Positions 8,858 to 16,799 of a DNA stretch of 64,000 nucleotides are shown one piece after another. Numbering within the stretch: the stretch's first letter is position 1; each line of letters starts with the position of its first letter. Made by a program: the position numbers and the translations under genes. The notes beneath the pieces are model-generated. The model saw nothing but the letters and a program-made list of their open reading frames with translations, made no database searches and was not told where the DNA came from. Source of the stretch: Orenia metallireducens (GTDB taxonomy: Bacteria > Bacillota > Halanaerobiia > Halobacteroidales > Halobacteroidaceae); NCBI RefSeq assembly GCF_003001995.1, contig NZ_PVNB01000005.1:62001-126000 (forward strand), read 5' to 3'.

Positions 8858-9424
8858 TTAAGAATAGATTCCGTGCATAAATTGGTGAACTGCTTGATAT
8901 AATAACTCATCATTTAACTCCCTATCACCTCGTAGTGATAACGCTATATATGTATTAATCATTCCTAGTAATGTAGCTGCATAAGCCTGATGCCTACCTT
9001 TCATATTACCATGATCTTCTGCTGCTTGAATAAAGAGATCTTCCACCATCTCATATTGCTCTTTGATATATTTAGAGACAGCCTTATTAGATTCACTATC
9101 TACTGGTGCAAAAGCCATCGCCAATTGCATCCTATAAAAGATTCTATTATTTTTTGCAAAATTAAAATAAGTAGCTACTAATCTATTTAATGTAAAAGGT
9201 AAATCATGATTATACCTTGTTGCCTCTTTAACCAAGTTATTTATCCTAGAAAACTTTTCTGCCAATAGCTCCTCTAGAAGTCCCTTTTTATTTCCAAAGT
9301 AATGATAAAGAGTAGGTTTAGTAACACCTGCTTCCTCAGCTAACTCTTTTACACCCACTCCATCATAACCCCGCGAAGCAAAAAGCTTTACTGCAACCTC
9401 TATAATCCTAGCACGATTATCCAC
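8858..9424 (-). CDS. TetR family transcriptional repressor
   Basis: A 188-residue regulator. The N-terminal TetR helix-turn-helix is intact (residues about 6-50: AVKLFASRGYDGVGVKELA, then VTKPTLYHYFGNKKGLL). The C-terminal two thirds are helical ligand-binding sequence without a recognisable specificity. The gene lies immediately upstream of the GH13 gene on the same strand, with an 82-bp gap that holds an operator identical to the one in its own promoter, so autoregulation and repression of the glycosidase are the simplest reading. The inducer is unknown and may be a sugar. ATG start; SD GGAGGTGAG. Confidence 0.93.
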   Translation of the reverse strand: MDNRARIIEVAVKLFASRGYDGVGVKELAEEAGVTKPTLYHYFGNKKGLLEELLAEKFSRINNLVKEATRYNHDLPFTLNRLVATYFNFAKNNRIFYRMQLAMAFAPVDSESNKAVSKYIKEQYEMVEDLFIQAAEDHGNMKGRHQAYAATLLGMINTYIALSLRGDRELNDELLYQAVHQFMHGIYS

Positions 9425-9464
9425 CTAAGCTCTCACCTCCTAGAATACTCTTAGTGTTAAACCT

Positions 9465-9493
9465 ATTATACCGTTCGGTATAGGAGATGTCAA
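9465..9493 (-). promoter_or_regulatory. Consensus promoter of tetR with operator in the spacer
   Basis: Read on the minus strand: TTGACA (9493-9488), a 17-bp spacer, then TATAAT (9470-9465). Both hexamers are perfect sigma-A consensus. The 16-bp TATACCGAACGGTATA operator (9467-9482) fills the spacer and overlaps the -10, so bound repressor would block RNA polymerase. Confidence 0.85.
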
Positions 9494-9528
9494 GAAGATA
9501 ATAAAAAATGTTAGTCTAAAAAATAAAA

Positions 9529-9553
9529 CCCTCTCAACTATCCTAAGAGAGGG
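9529..9553 (-). terminator. Intrinsic terminator after ferritin gene
   Basis: CCCTCTC and GAGAGGG form a 7-bp stem with an 11-nt loop. On the minus strand it is followed by TTTTATTTTTT, a strong U-tract. It ends the ferritin transcript read from 10088. Confidence 0.8.
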
Positions 9554-9599
9554 ACTGAAATGATTATTTTAACTGTCACTCATTATTAATTAACAATTA

Positions 9600-10088
9600 C
9601 TAATGAATTTGCAATAATTCTTGGTCTAATTTATGTAGTTTCTCATCATCTTTATTTAATGATTCTACCCTAGCTAAAATATCTTCTATTAGATGCTCCT
9701 CCTCAACCTGATGGTCAGCAAATTCTTTTAAAAAATCAATGATTGACTCTTTGTTCTCTCCTTCTACTTTAGAAAATAGGTTATATGCCTCTTCAGTTAA
9801 CTTATGCTCATAATCAAAAGCAACTTGAAAAGCTTCTTCTAATGAAGCTATATTGGCTTTTAAACCATTAGTCTCTTTTACCTTAACCCTACCACCATAC
9901 TTATCAATAAAATCAAATAGTTTTTGTGCATCATAATATTCTTCCTCAGCTTGTTTGACGAAAAAATTAGCAAAACCTTCTAAATCAATTGCACGACAAT
10001 AGTCACAGGCTGCTAAATAATAATAGGCAGATTCATATTCATAATTCATACACTGATTTAACTCTTCAGATAATTGATCTAAGTTCAT
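9600..10088 (-). CDS. Ferritin-like protein with altered ferroxidase ligand
   Basis: A 162-residue four-helix ferritin starting MNLDQLSEELNQCMNYEYES. I place the start at 10088, where SD AAGGGGG lies 7 nt upstream; an upstream in-frame start lacks an SD. Glu ligands of the di-iron centre are present in helix A (NYEYESAYYY), helix C (DYEHKLTEE) and helix D (DHQVEEEHL). In helix B the usual E-x-x-H reads EEEYYDAQ, so the His ligand is replaced by Asp. The neighbour ferritin (10197) keeps the His. The protein may therefore mineralise iron slowly or form mixed shells; that is inference. It is about 100 bp downstream of the paralogue but separated from it by a terminator. Confidence 0.88.
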   Translation of the reverse strand: MNLDQLSEELNQCMNYEYESAYYYLAACDYCRAIDLEGFANFFVKQAEEEYYDAQKLFDFIDKYGGRVKVKETNGLKANIASLEEAFQVAFDYEHKLTEEAYNLFSKVEGENKESIIDFLKEFADHQVEEEHLIEDILARVESLNKDDEKLHKLDQELLQIH

Positions 10089-10152
10089 TCTAATCCCCCT
10101 TATAATAACTTTAAAGTTATTATAAACCAAAAAGAGAATATTAATTAAAAAA

Positions 10153-10176
10153 AGAGCTCCCAATTACGGAAGCTCT
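10153..10176 (-). terminator. Intrinsic terminator between the two ferritin genes
   Basis: On the minus strand AGAGCTTCC and GGGAGCTCT pair (one G-U) and are followed by seven Ts. It ends the transcript of the upstream ferritin (10197-10706), so the two ferritins are separate units. Confidence 0.8.
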
Positions 10177-10196
10177 AATATTTATGTAGTGTTCTA

Positions 10197-10706
10197 TTAC
10201 TCTTCAGTAGGTGGAGTAAAAGTTCTCTGGGCTAATTCACTATCTAACATATAAATTCCATTTCCATTCTCACCAATTCGCTCTACCTTCTTTAATAATG
10301 CATCCATTGTAGCTTCCTCTTCAACCTGCTCATCAACAAACCACTGCAACATACTAATTGCCGGATAACAGCTCTCATTTTGAGCAATATCCATCAATTT
10401 ATAGATACGCTTAGTAACTCCTTTTTCGTGGTGTAGAGCATATTTAATAGCATCTGCAATAGAGTCAAATTCATTTCTAGGCTCTCCTAAAGCTTTCAAG
10501 ATTACCCTTTCACCCATCTCATCAATAAAGTTGGAGAACTTCTGAGCATGGAATCGCTCTTCTTCTGCTTGAATTTCAAAGAAATGGGCAAAACCTTCTA
10601 AGTCCTCTGACTTGAAATAAGCTGCTATAGCTAAATAATAGTGAGCCGATTCATACTCATATCTAACCTGTTCATTCAATTCTTCTAATAATTTCTCTGC
10701 TAACAT
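10197..10706 (-). CDS. Ferritin (non-haem, FtnA-like)
   Basis: A 169-residue cytoplasmic ferritin that stores iron as a 24-mer shell. The ferroxidase ligands are all visible: helix A 'RYEYESAHYY', helix B E-x-x-H within QAEEERFHAQKF, helix C HHEKGVTKR and helix D DEQVEEEATM. The length is that of bacterial FtnA. ATG start, SD GAGGTTAGAAC just upstream. It is followed by its own terminator (10153-10176) and then by a divergent paralogue lacking the helix-B His. Ferritins and rubrerythrin in this window suggest peroxide/oxygen defence in an anaerobe. Confidence 0.93.
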   Translation of the reverse strand: MLAEKLLEELNEQVRYEYESAHYYLAIAAYFKSEDLEGFAHFFEIQAEEERFHAQKFSNFIDEMGERVILKALGEPRNEFDSIADAIKYALHHEKGVTKRIYKLMDIAQNESCYPAISMLQWFVDEQVEEEATMDALLKKVERIGENGNGIYMLDSELAQRTFTPPTEE

Positions 10707-10816
10707 TGTTCTAACCTCCTCAAATTATATGTGCTTACTAGTAATTATTCTCTATAAAGGTGAATTATCCTTCATTCTTTCGATATTATTATATCCAATT
10801 CTAAAAATAAATGTAC

Positions 10817-11380
10817 TTACGTATCTAATATTTTAGCATTCCTTCTATTTGAAAATCTCTCTAAAGCACTTCTTACTTCTTTTTCATCAATATCTGGAAT
10901 TGTCACATTTTCTTCAAACCCATCCATTTCTACACCATCAAAACGATATAACTTCTTCAGTAATTTCCATAGAGTTTCTATTTCTTCTTTATTAAAACCT
11001 TTGAAGATATCAGCCATAAAATCAACACTAATGCTAGCTCCGGATTTTACCATAATATCAATTCCTGAATCAGTCAAACATACATTAACAGCTCTTTTAT
11101 CTTTTTCACTCGTTTTAACATATATAAAATCTTTTTTTTCAAGACTCTTAATTATTTGTGCGATATTTTGCTTAGTTGTACCTAATTTCTTGGCGATATT
11201 AACTATTGTAGTCTCATCTTCAGGTAAATGAAGCACTGCTAACATAGCCATATATTGTCTAGAAGTTAATTTCTCACAATATTGATTACCTGTAATTTGA
11301 AGTTTATTTGAAACTGAAATCAGACTTGAATATGACTGCTGCATAATATGTAATAAATAATATTCTCCATTATATTCCAT
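10817..11380 (-). CDS. MarR family transcriptional regulator
   Basis: A 187-residue winged-helix regulator. The MarR core spans about 35-140, with the recognition helix region 'IAKKLGTTKQNIAQIIKSLEKKDFIYV' and the wing 'SEKDKRAVNVCLTDSG'. About 40 extra C-terminal residues follow the dimerisation helix. It is the second gene after the BAAT-type hydrolase (113-bp gap). CAATATRTT-type motifs occur upstream of both genes, which suggests co-regulation. The ligand is unknown. ATG start, SD AAAGGAG. Confidence 0.92.
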   Translation of the reverse strand: MEYNGEYYLLHIMQQSYSSLISVSNKLQITGNQYCEKLTSRQYMAMLAVLHLPEDETTIVNIAKKLGTTKQNIAQIIKSLEKKDFIYVKTSEKDKRAVNVCLTDSGIDIMVKSGASISVDFMADIFKGFNKEEIETLWKLLKKLYRFDGVEMDGFEENVTIPDIDEKEVRSALERFSNRRNAKILDT

Positions 11381-11493
11381 GTTAAAATCTCCTTTATTAA
11401 GTTTAATCTATAAGCATCACATTTAGTCAATGTATTGCTTATATTTTATAACTTTATTCAAGAAATATCAATATATTAAGATATTTTCTAAAT

Positions 11494-12783
11494 TCACTCT
11501 GACAAAGGCTCTTTATAAAATTCAATTGTTCTTTTCCATGATTTATACTGTCCTTCTGCATTACCTTCTATTGTTCCACCTGAAGAAAACACTCCATCCT
11601 CCATCTTCATAGATATAGTTTCGCTTAATGGTATAATATATGGAATTGGTAAGGGATGACCCATTTCTTCATATACTAGTAATTCGACATTATATGGGTA
11701 GTTATTATTTTTTAGATTTTTCAATATTTCTGTACATCCATCATAACTATTCCATATATTATCTTCCTTTCCTGCAATCATAAGAATATCTGCTTTAGCA
11801 TTCTCTACTTTTATTCTTGCTTCTTCTTTATTTGTTGCTCTTTCTATACTTTTTTTATAAGTACTAGCGAATCCAAAGGGAATTCCTTTTTCAACATCCG
11901 TTTTTTGAGTTTCAAAAAATATATTATTATCAACTTTGATAAATGGAATTGACTGTCCTTTATATGACCATGAGGAGATATTCTTACCACTCATCATTCC
12001 ATCAAGAGCTTGAAAGCAATAAGCATGAGGCTCTACTACAACCACTTTTTTAATCTGTTTATATCTTGAAGCAAGTAATAATGCCAGTTCACCACCTTTT
12101 GATGTTCCATGCACAAATATCTCTTTAGTGTTAGTAATTTCATTCTGTTCTATCCATTTAAATATTTTTTCAAAGTACTCTAATTGAATTTTTTCTAATT
12201 TATCTGGTAATCCTTCTGAAGCAAAATATGACACCATTAAAACATTAAATCCTCTAGATGCAAGCGGAGCGGCTAAAAGAGCTAATGACCTCATACTTCC
12301 ATCTGAACCACCTAACATCAAAATTGTTTGATTATTTGATTTTTCTTTATATAACAATTTGCCATTAATTCCTTCCTCAGATACATGCTTTATAATAAGT
12401 TCATCTGTTTTAAACAGCCTTTTTAATTTAACTTGCTTTCTTTCAATAGAAGATTCAAATAACATATTCATAATAATCGGTTCATCAATAGAAATATTTT
12501 CTGCAATGTTTTTACCTTCAGTACTGGTCTTCTTCAAAGAATAAACTAGCCCCATACTATCAGCAGTATCATAACTACCTTCAATAGGTTTATCTGTATC
12601 TAAATCAACTTCACCTCTTTCATTAGCTCTAAATATTGCATATGATGAAAAATATTCTCCCTTACACCAAGGAAGTTCCATCTTCATACTAACTTTTAGT
12701 TTGCTATCAGGACTCAACTTAGTGATTTTAACCCTAATTCTATCATCTACAAGTGTTTCTGTATCAGACAAATAAATGTTCAT
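11494..12783 (-). CDS. Acyl-CoA thioester hydrolase/BAAT family alpha/beta hydrolase
   Basis: A 429-residue protein with the two-domain layout of the BAAT/acyl-CoA thioesterase family. An immunoglobulin-like N-terminal domain (about 1-130, 'RVKITKLSPDSKLKVSMKM', 'MGLVYSL') is followed by an alpha/beta-hydrolase domain. The nucleophile elbow is GTSKGGE (about residue 225), the acid is probably the Asp in IAGKEDNIW, and the catalytic His is in EMGHPLPIPY. BAAT enzymes usually have Cys as nucleophile; here it is Ser, as in bacterial homologues and thioesterases. The substrate is not known. ATG start, SD AAGGAGA. It precedes the MarR gene in the same direction. Confidence 0.85.
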   Translation of the reverse strand: MNIYLSDTETLVDDRIRVKITKLSPDSKLKVSMKMELPWCKGEYFSSYAIFRANERGEVDLDTDKPIEGSYDTADSMGLVYSLKKTSTEGKNIAENISIDEPIIMNMLFESSIERKQVKLKRLFKTDELIIKHVSEEGINGKLLYKEKSNNQTILMLGGSDGSMRSLALLAAPLASRGFNVLMVSYFASEGLPDKLEKIQLEYFEKIFKWIEQNEITNTKEIFVHGTSKGGELALLLASRYKQIKKVVVVEPHAYCFQALDGMMSGKNISSWSYKGQSIPFIKVDNNIFFETQKTDVEKGIPFGFASTYKKSIERATNKEEARIKVENAKADILMIAGKEDNIWNSYDGCTEILKNLKNNNYPYNVELLVYEEMGHPLPIPYIIPLSETISMKMEDGVFSSGGTIEGNAEGQYKSWKRTIEFYKEPLSE

Positions 12784-13306
12784 ATCTAGATTCTCCTTTA
12801 TTATTTATTTTTGACTCAAGAACTCTTTCATTGACAAACTCATCAATATTACCTAGTATAATCGACAATATATTGACTATTATACTAGTCTAATTCGTTA
12901 TTATCAATATGTTGTCTTTTTTATTTTAAAAAAATTATATTGCTAAGTTCACTTTTTAAATAAAAGAAACTATTTTGAATCAAAACTAAACTTTATGTTT
13001 ACAAATAATAATTTATATAACTAGAGAGTTTAATGCGTAGTTTATGCAAAATTTATACGCCACTACAGGCTAAAGGCTAATAAAATAAATAATACAAATT
13101 CACAAAGTTAGTGAATTTGTATTGACTAATCCTTTAATACACAAAATATTCAAGATATCATAAAGATTAATGTATTTCCAGAATAACCCACAAGTGATAA
13201 AATTAATTGACAAACTTCACTAAAAAGCTACTAGTAGCATATACCTATATAGCATTTGTGAAGTATAAAGAAACACCACCTAAATTTTGAATTTAGGTGG
13301 TGAGGT
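12784..13306. other. 523-bp intergenic region with operator-like palindromes and hairpins
   Basis: Near the hydrolase start are CAATATATTG (12866-12875, perfect palindrome) and CAATATGTTG (12905-12914). A similar CAATATATTA is at 11469-11478 upstream of the marR gene; these are candidate MarR sites. A 13-bp perfect stem, AATACAAATTCAC/GTGAATTTGTATT (13091-13123), has a 7-nt loop and no nearby gene. GCTACTAGTAGC is a short palindrome near 13230. The rlmH terminator occupies 13274-13302. I see no coding sequence. Confidence 0.45.
13274..13302 (-). terminator. rlmH terminator
   Basis: CACCACCTAAATT-TTG-AATTTAGGTGGTG is a perfect 13-bp stem. On the minus strand it is followed by TTTCTTTATACTT. 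It lies 5 bp after the rlmH stop. Confidence 0.85.
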
Positions 13307-13786
13307 TTATAAATGATATGGTTCATTCTTCATAATCTTAAAAGCCCGATAAACCTGCTCTAATAGAATTAATCTAGCCATCTGATGAGTAAAGGTCATA
13401 TGGGAGAAGCTCAATATATAGTCTGCACTCTTTCTCACTTTTTCATGTAAGCCCAATGCTCCACCGATAATAAATTCAATACTGCTATAGCCTTGTAGCT
13501 GTAAATTGCCAACAGACTTGGCAAGACCTTCAGAACTCATTGGCTTTCCTTGAGGGTCTAAAGCAATTGTATAAGAACGATTATCCATCTTCTCTATAAT
13601 CTTCTCACCCTCTGCTTCCTTAATCTGGTTCATCTCAGAAGAGCTCAAATTTCCTGATATTTTCTCATCCTTAACCTCAATTACCTCTAAAGAGGTATGT
13701 CTCTGTAACCTCTTGATAAATTCATCAATTCCTTGATTAATATAGCTCTCTTTAATCTTTCCAACAGCAATCACTCTAACCTTCAT
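13307..13786 (-). CDS. rlmH: 23S rRNA (pseudouridine1915-N3)-methyltransferase RlmH
   Basis: A 159-residue SPOUT methyltransferase. It methylates pseudouridine 1915 in helix 69 of 23S rRNA, on assembled 70S ribosomes. The trefoil-knot SAM site is visible: 'IALDPQGKPMSSE', then 'FIIGGALGLHEKV' and the conserved C-terminal tail 'ILLEQVYRAFKIMKNEPYHL'. The length equals the family standard. I chose the ATG at 13786 (MKVRVIAVGKIKE) because AGAGG lies 9 nt upstream; the ATG three codons earlier touches that SD. It follows walJ and htrA in the conserved walJ-htrA-rlmH order of Firmicutes. Confidence 0.97.
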   Translation of the reverse strand: MKVRVIAVGKIKESYINQGIDEFIKRLQRHTSLEVIEVKDEKISGNLSSSEMNQIKEAEGEKIIEKMDNRSYTIALDPQGKPMSSEGLAKSVGNLQLQGYSSIEFIIGGALGLHEKVRKSADYILSFSHMTFTHQMARLILLEQVYRAFKIMKNEPYHL

Positions 13787-13839
13787 CTTAACCATCCTCT
13801 CAAAGTAAAAGACTAGCTCTAAGCTAGCCTTTAAAAACT

Positions 13840-15027
13840 CTATTCTATTGGTCTCTCCTCGAGTTTTAATTCCAGAGTAAGAGACTTATTTCCTCTATGG
13901 ACTAATAACTTAATTTTATCATTAATCTGGTAACTTTTCAAAATATCTTTTAAACTATCCATACCATCAACCTTTTGACCTGCTATCTCTGTAATTATAT
14001 CACCTTGCTGTAATCCACTATCCTCGGCAGGACTACCTTCTATAACTTTAACTACATAAACACCAGAATCCTTCACAAAACCATACTCTTTAGCACTCTC
14101 AGGGCTAATGTCCATTCCATAAATCCCAATCCAAGGTCTAATAATTCTACCATCCTTAATTAATTGCTTAGCTATCTCCTTAGCTACATTGATTGGAATA
14201 GCAAATCCTAAACCTTGAGCTTGTTGGATAATAGCAGTATTAATACCAATTACTCTGCCAGCTCTATCTAGTAAAGCTCCACCACTATTACCTGGGTTAA
14301 TAGCAGCATCGGTTTGAATCATATTGGTCAACTCTACCCCTTCTTGAATAGGCAAATCCCTGTTTAAAGCACTGATCACACCAGTAGTAACAGTATTGGA
14401 GAATCCATAAGGGTTACCAATTGCAATAGCTAATTCTCCTACCTCTAATTTAGTTGAATCACCAAACTCTAAAAGAGGCAAATTATAATCTTCTACATCA
14501 ATCTTAACCACAGCTAAATCTGTGATTGGATCTCGTCCAACTACTTCACCCAAGTAATCTATATCATCTTTGGGAAAGATTACTCTAATCCGATTAGCAC
14601 CCTCAACTACATGGTTATTTGTAATAATATAGCCTTCCTTATTTAAAATTACTCCAGAACCTTCTCCTTCTACCTCTTGTTCAGTTCGACGAGCAAAAAA
14701 ATCATAAACAACTCTCTCTCTAACAGTCTTAATCTTAACAATCCCAGGACCTACTTCTTTTACTACATCTACAATACTCAGCTGATTATCATCTACTTTA
14801 GCAACCTGTTGACTAGCAACTTCCTTCTCCAAATCTTCTGCTAAATTAGAACTTCTCCCTTCTAATAAATTTTCATTAGCCTTCTTGGGTTGAGAATTAA
14901 AGGCTAGCTGTTGGGAGAAGAAATATAACAATCCAGCCCCTAATAAGAAAGAGATTATTGCTATAATAAGATACGATTTAAATGTTGACTTGAACTCATA
15001 ATGGTCATCTCTAGAAAAAAGATCCAT
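13840..15027 (-). CDS. htrA: HtrA/DegP-like trypsin-type serine protease with PDZ domain
   Basis: A 395-residue membrane-anchored quality-control protease. An N-terminal cytoplasmic stretch is followed by one membrane segment at about 17-37 (YLIIAIISFLLGAGLLYFF). The protease domain has His in TNNHVV, Asp in TDLAVVK and Ser in NPGNSGGAL. One PDZ domain lies at about 295-390 (SGVYVVKVIEGSPAEDSGL). I chose the ATG at 15027 (MDLFSRDDHYEF), preceded by SD GGGGTGG. A longer version would start inside the walJ coding end and adds a non-conserved tail. Synteny walJ-htrA-rlmH is the standard firmicute arrangement. Confidence 0.95.
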   Translation of the reverse strand: MDLFSRDDHYEFKSTFKSYLIIAIISFLLGAGLLYFFSQQLAFNSQPKKANENLLEGRSSNLAEDLEKEVASQQVAKVDDNQLSIVDVVKEVGPGIVKIKTVRERVVYDFFARRTEQEVEGEGSGVILNKEGYIITNNHVVEGANRIRVIFPKDDIDYLGEVVGRDPITDLAVVKIDVEDYNLPLLEFGDSTKLEVGELAIAIGNPYGFSNTVTTGVISALNRDLPIQEGVELTNMIQTDAAINPGNSGGALLDRAGRVIGINTAIIQQAQGLGFAIPINVAKEIAKQLIKDGRIIRPWIGIYGMDISPESAKEYGFVKDSGVYVVKVIEGSPAEDSGLQQGDIITEIAGQKVDGMDSLKDILKSYQINDKIKLLVHRGNKSLTLELKLEERPIE

Positions 15028-15052
15028 CTTGTCCACCCCATCTTTATTATTT

Positions 15053-15847
15053 TTAGCCAATCTGATACAAAGGACTAACCTTATCTTGTAAAGCAAAGTC
15101 TAATTTTATATCCTTGTCCAATCTAATTCCTGCATCAACAAGCATATTCTTGATAGTCAAAAAAGCCAATTCGGGTACATTATTATCTTTGCTAAGATGG
15201 GCTAATAATATACGGGAGACAGAACTTTTAGCTAGCTCTACCACTGTAGCTCCTGCATCATCATTAGATAAATGACCTTGAGTTCCCATAATCCTCTTCT
15301 TTAATGCCCAAGGGTATGGACCAATCTTTAACATCTCTAAATCATGATTTGACTCCAATATCACTAAGTCAGAATCGCTAATCTCTAACCTTACCTCATC
15401 AGTAACCTCTCCCATGTCAGTAGCAATTGCTACTTTAGTATCTTTAAAACTGATCGTATAACCAACAGGTTCTTTAGCATCATGGGAGATACTAAAGGGT
15501 TTAACTAAACAGTCGCCAATAGTAAAAGCATCAGTTTTAATAATAATCTTATTCTTCTCATCTATATTTCCTAACTTAGGAGATGCTCCTTCCCAAGTAC
15601 CTTTAGTAGCATAGATTGGCAAATTACACCTTCTAGATAATACTCCAGCACCTTGAATATGATCACTATGTTCATGGGTTAACAAAATAGCATCTAAATC
15701 ATCGACTCTTAAATTTGCCTCTTTTAATTTATTATTAATCTGTTTACCACTCAATCCAGCATCAACCAATATCTTCTTACCCTTAGTTCCAACATAAATA
15801 GAATTTCCTGAGCTTCCACTGGCTAAGGTACATACTTCTAAGCTAAT
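15053..15847 (-). CDS. walJ: WalJ/YycJ metallo-beta-lactamase fold hydrolase, ATT start
   Basis: A 264-residue MBL-fold protein of the YycJ/WalJ family, linked in Firmicutes to cell-wall/replication coordination with 5'-exonuclease-like activity. The metal-binding motif THEHSDH and later ATDMGEVTDE, ESNHD and LAHLS are present. The conserved N-terminal strand LASGSSGNSIYVGTKGKK lies upstream of any ATG, GTG or TTG in frame. The frame is closed by TAA at 15848-15850, directly next to ATT at 15845-15847. SD AAGGAG sits 9 nt before this ATT, so translation very probably starts at ATT (MSLEVCTLASG). A later TTG would remove the conserved motif. walR/K/H/I are not adjacent. Confidence 0.93.
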   Translation of the reverse strand: MSLEVCTLASGSSGNSIYVGTKGKKILVDAGLSGKQINNKLKEANLRVDDLDAILLTHEHSDHIQGAGVLSRRCNLPIYATKGTWEGASPKLGNIDEKNKIIIKTDAFTIGDCLVKPFSISHDAKEPVGYTISFKDTKVAIATDMGEVTDEVRLEISDSDLVILESNHDLEMLKIGPYPWALKKRIMGTQGHLSNDDAGATVVELAKSSVSRILLAHLSKDNNVPELAFLTIKNMLVDAGIRLDKDIKLDFALQDKVSPLYQIG

Positions 15848-15990
15848 TTAAATCATCTCCTTAAATTAAAATAAATTCAATTATTTCTTCATAAAAAAAG
15901 GATTTACTCCATTAAAACGGAATTAATTTAATAATATAATAGATTTCTTTTAATAATATTATTATATAAGTAAATACAAGGAGGTTAGTA

Positions 15991-16761
15991 ATGGATTTTC
16001 TCGAATTTCAAAATAAAGTATCCAATAAAATAAATGTGGATCTTAGTAGTTATAAAAGAAACAGAGTTGAACGTCGGATTAATAACTTGATGAAAAAACA
16101 TAATCTTAGTGATTATAGAAGTTGTTTAGAAAAACTAAATACTAGTCATGATTTTCAGGAAGAATTTTTAGAACATATGACCATTAATACTTCAGAATTT
16201 TATCGCAATCCAAAAAACTACGAATATCTACAGGATAAACTCTTCCCAGAGTTATTTGCTAATAAGAGTAAAATCAAGATTTGGAGTGCTGCTTCTTCTA
16301 ATGGTTGTGAAGCTTATACCCTAGCAATTATCTTAAACGAACTGGGAATTGACCCTAGCAAATACCAAATTAAGGCTACAGATATTGATCCTGCTATCTT
16401 ACAAGAAGCAAGAGCAGGAAAATATAAAGAAAATTCACTTAAAAAAGTACCAGAAAAAGTCCTTAATAAATATTTTACTAAAAAAGATGACTATTATCAA
16501 CTAGACCGTAAGATTATGAGCAGAGTACAATTTGGTAGATTAGATTTATTAAAGGATAGATACGATACCAATATAGATTTAATCCTATGTAGAAATGTCT
16601 TTATCTACTTTACCAAAGAGATAAAGGACCAACTGACTAAAAAGCTAAGTAATTCCTTAGTCAATGGTGGTATTCTATTCTTAGGAAATACAGAGTACCT
16701 GCTAAAACCTGAAGAATTTAACTTAAATAAAATATACAACTCTTTTTATAGAAGAAAATAA
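15991..16761 (+). CDS. cheR: CheR-type chemoreceptor glutamate methyltransferase
   Basis: A 256-residue SAM-dependent methyltransferase that methylates glutamates on chemoreceptor signalling helices for adaptation. A CheR N-terminal helical domain spans about 1-70. The catalytic domain has the receptor/SAM motifs 'EHMTINTSEFYRNPKNY', 'IKIWSAASSNGCEAYTLA' (motif I), 'ATDIDPAIL' and 'LILCRNVFIYF'. 'G-E-E' of motif I reads G-C-E here, a common variant. The ATG start has a strong SD AAGGAGG. It is followed by a perfect 40-bp inverted repeat and a convergent chemoreceptor, whose product is a likely substrate. Confidence 0.93.
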   Translation: MDFLEFQNKVSNKINVDLSSYKRNRVERRINNLMKKHNLSDYRSCLEKLNTSHDFQEEFLEHMTINTSEFYRNPKNYEYLQDKLFPELFANKSKIKIWSAASSNGCEAYTLAIILNELGIDPSKYQIKATDIDPAILQEARAGKYKENSLKKVPEKVLNKYFTKKDDYYQLDRKIMSRVQFGRLDLLKDRYDTNIDLILCRNVFIYFTKEIKDQLTKKLSNSLVNGGILFLGNTEYLLKPEEFNLNKIYNSFYRRK

Positions 16762-16794
16762 AAGGTGGCGAGTTAACTCGCCACCTTTTATTTT
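16755..16794. terminator. Bidirectional terminator, 40-bp perfect inverted repeat
   Basis: The half site AAAATAAAAGGTGGCGAGTT is followed immediately by its reverse complement. It overlaps the cheR stop and lies 6 bp from the stop of the convergent chemoreceptor; T-tracts are present on both strands. Confidence 0.85.
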
Positions 16795-16799
16795 CTCTA

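Noticed and set aside
13840-15096. A longer HtrA beginning at 15096.
   Set aside because: It would overlap the end of walJ by about 40 bp and add a non-conserved tail; 15027 has a better SD.
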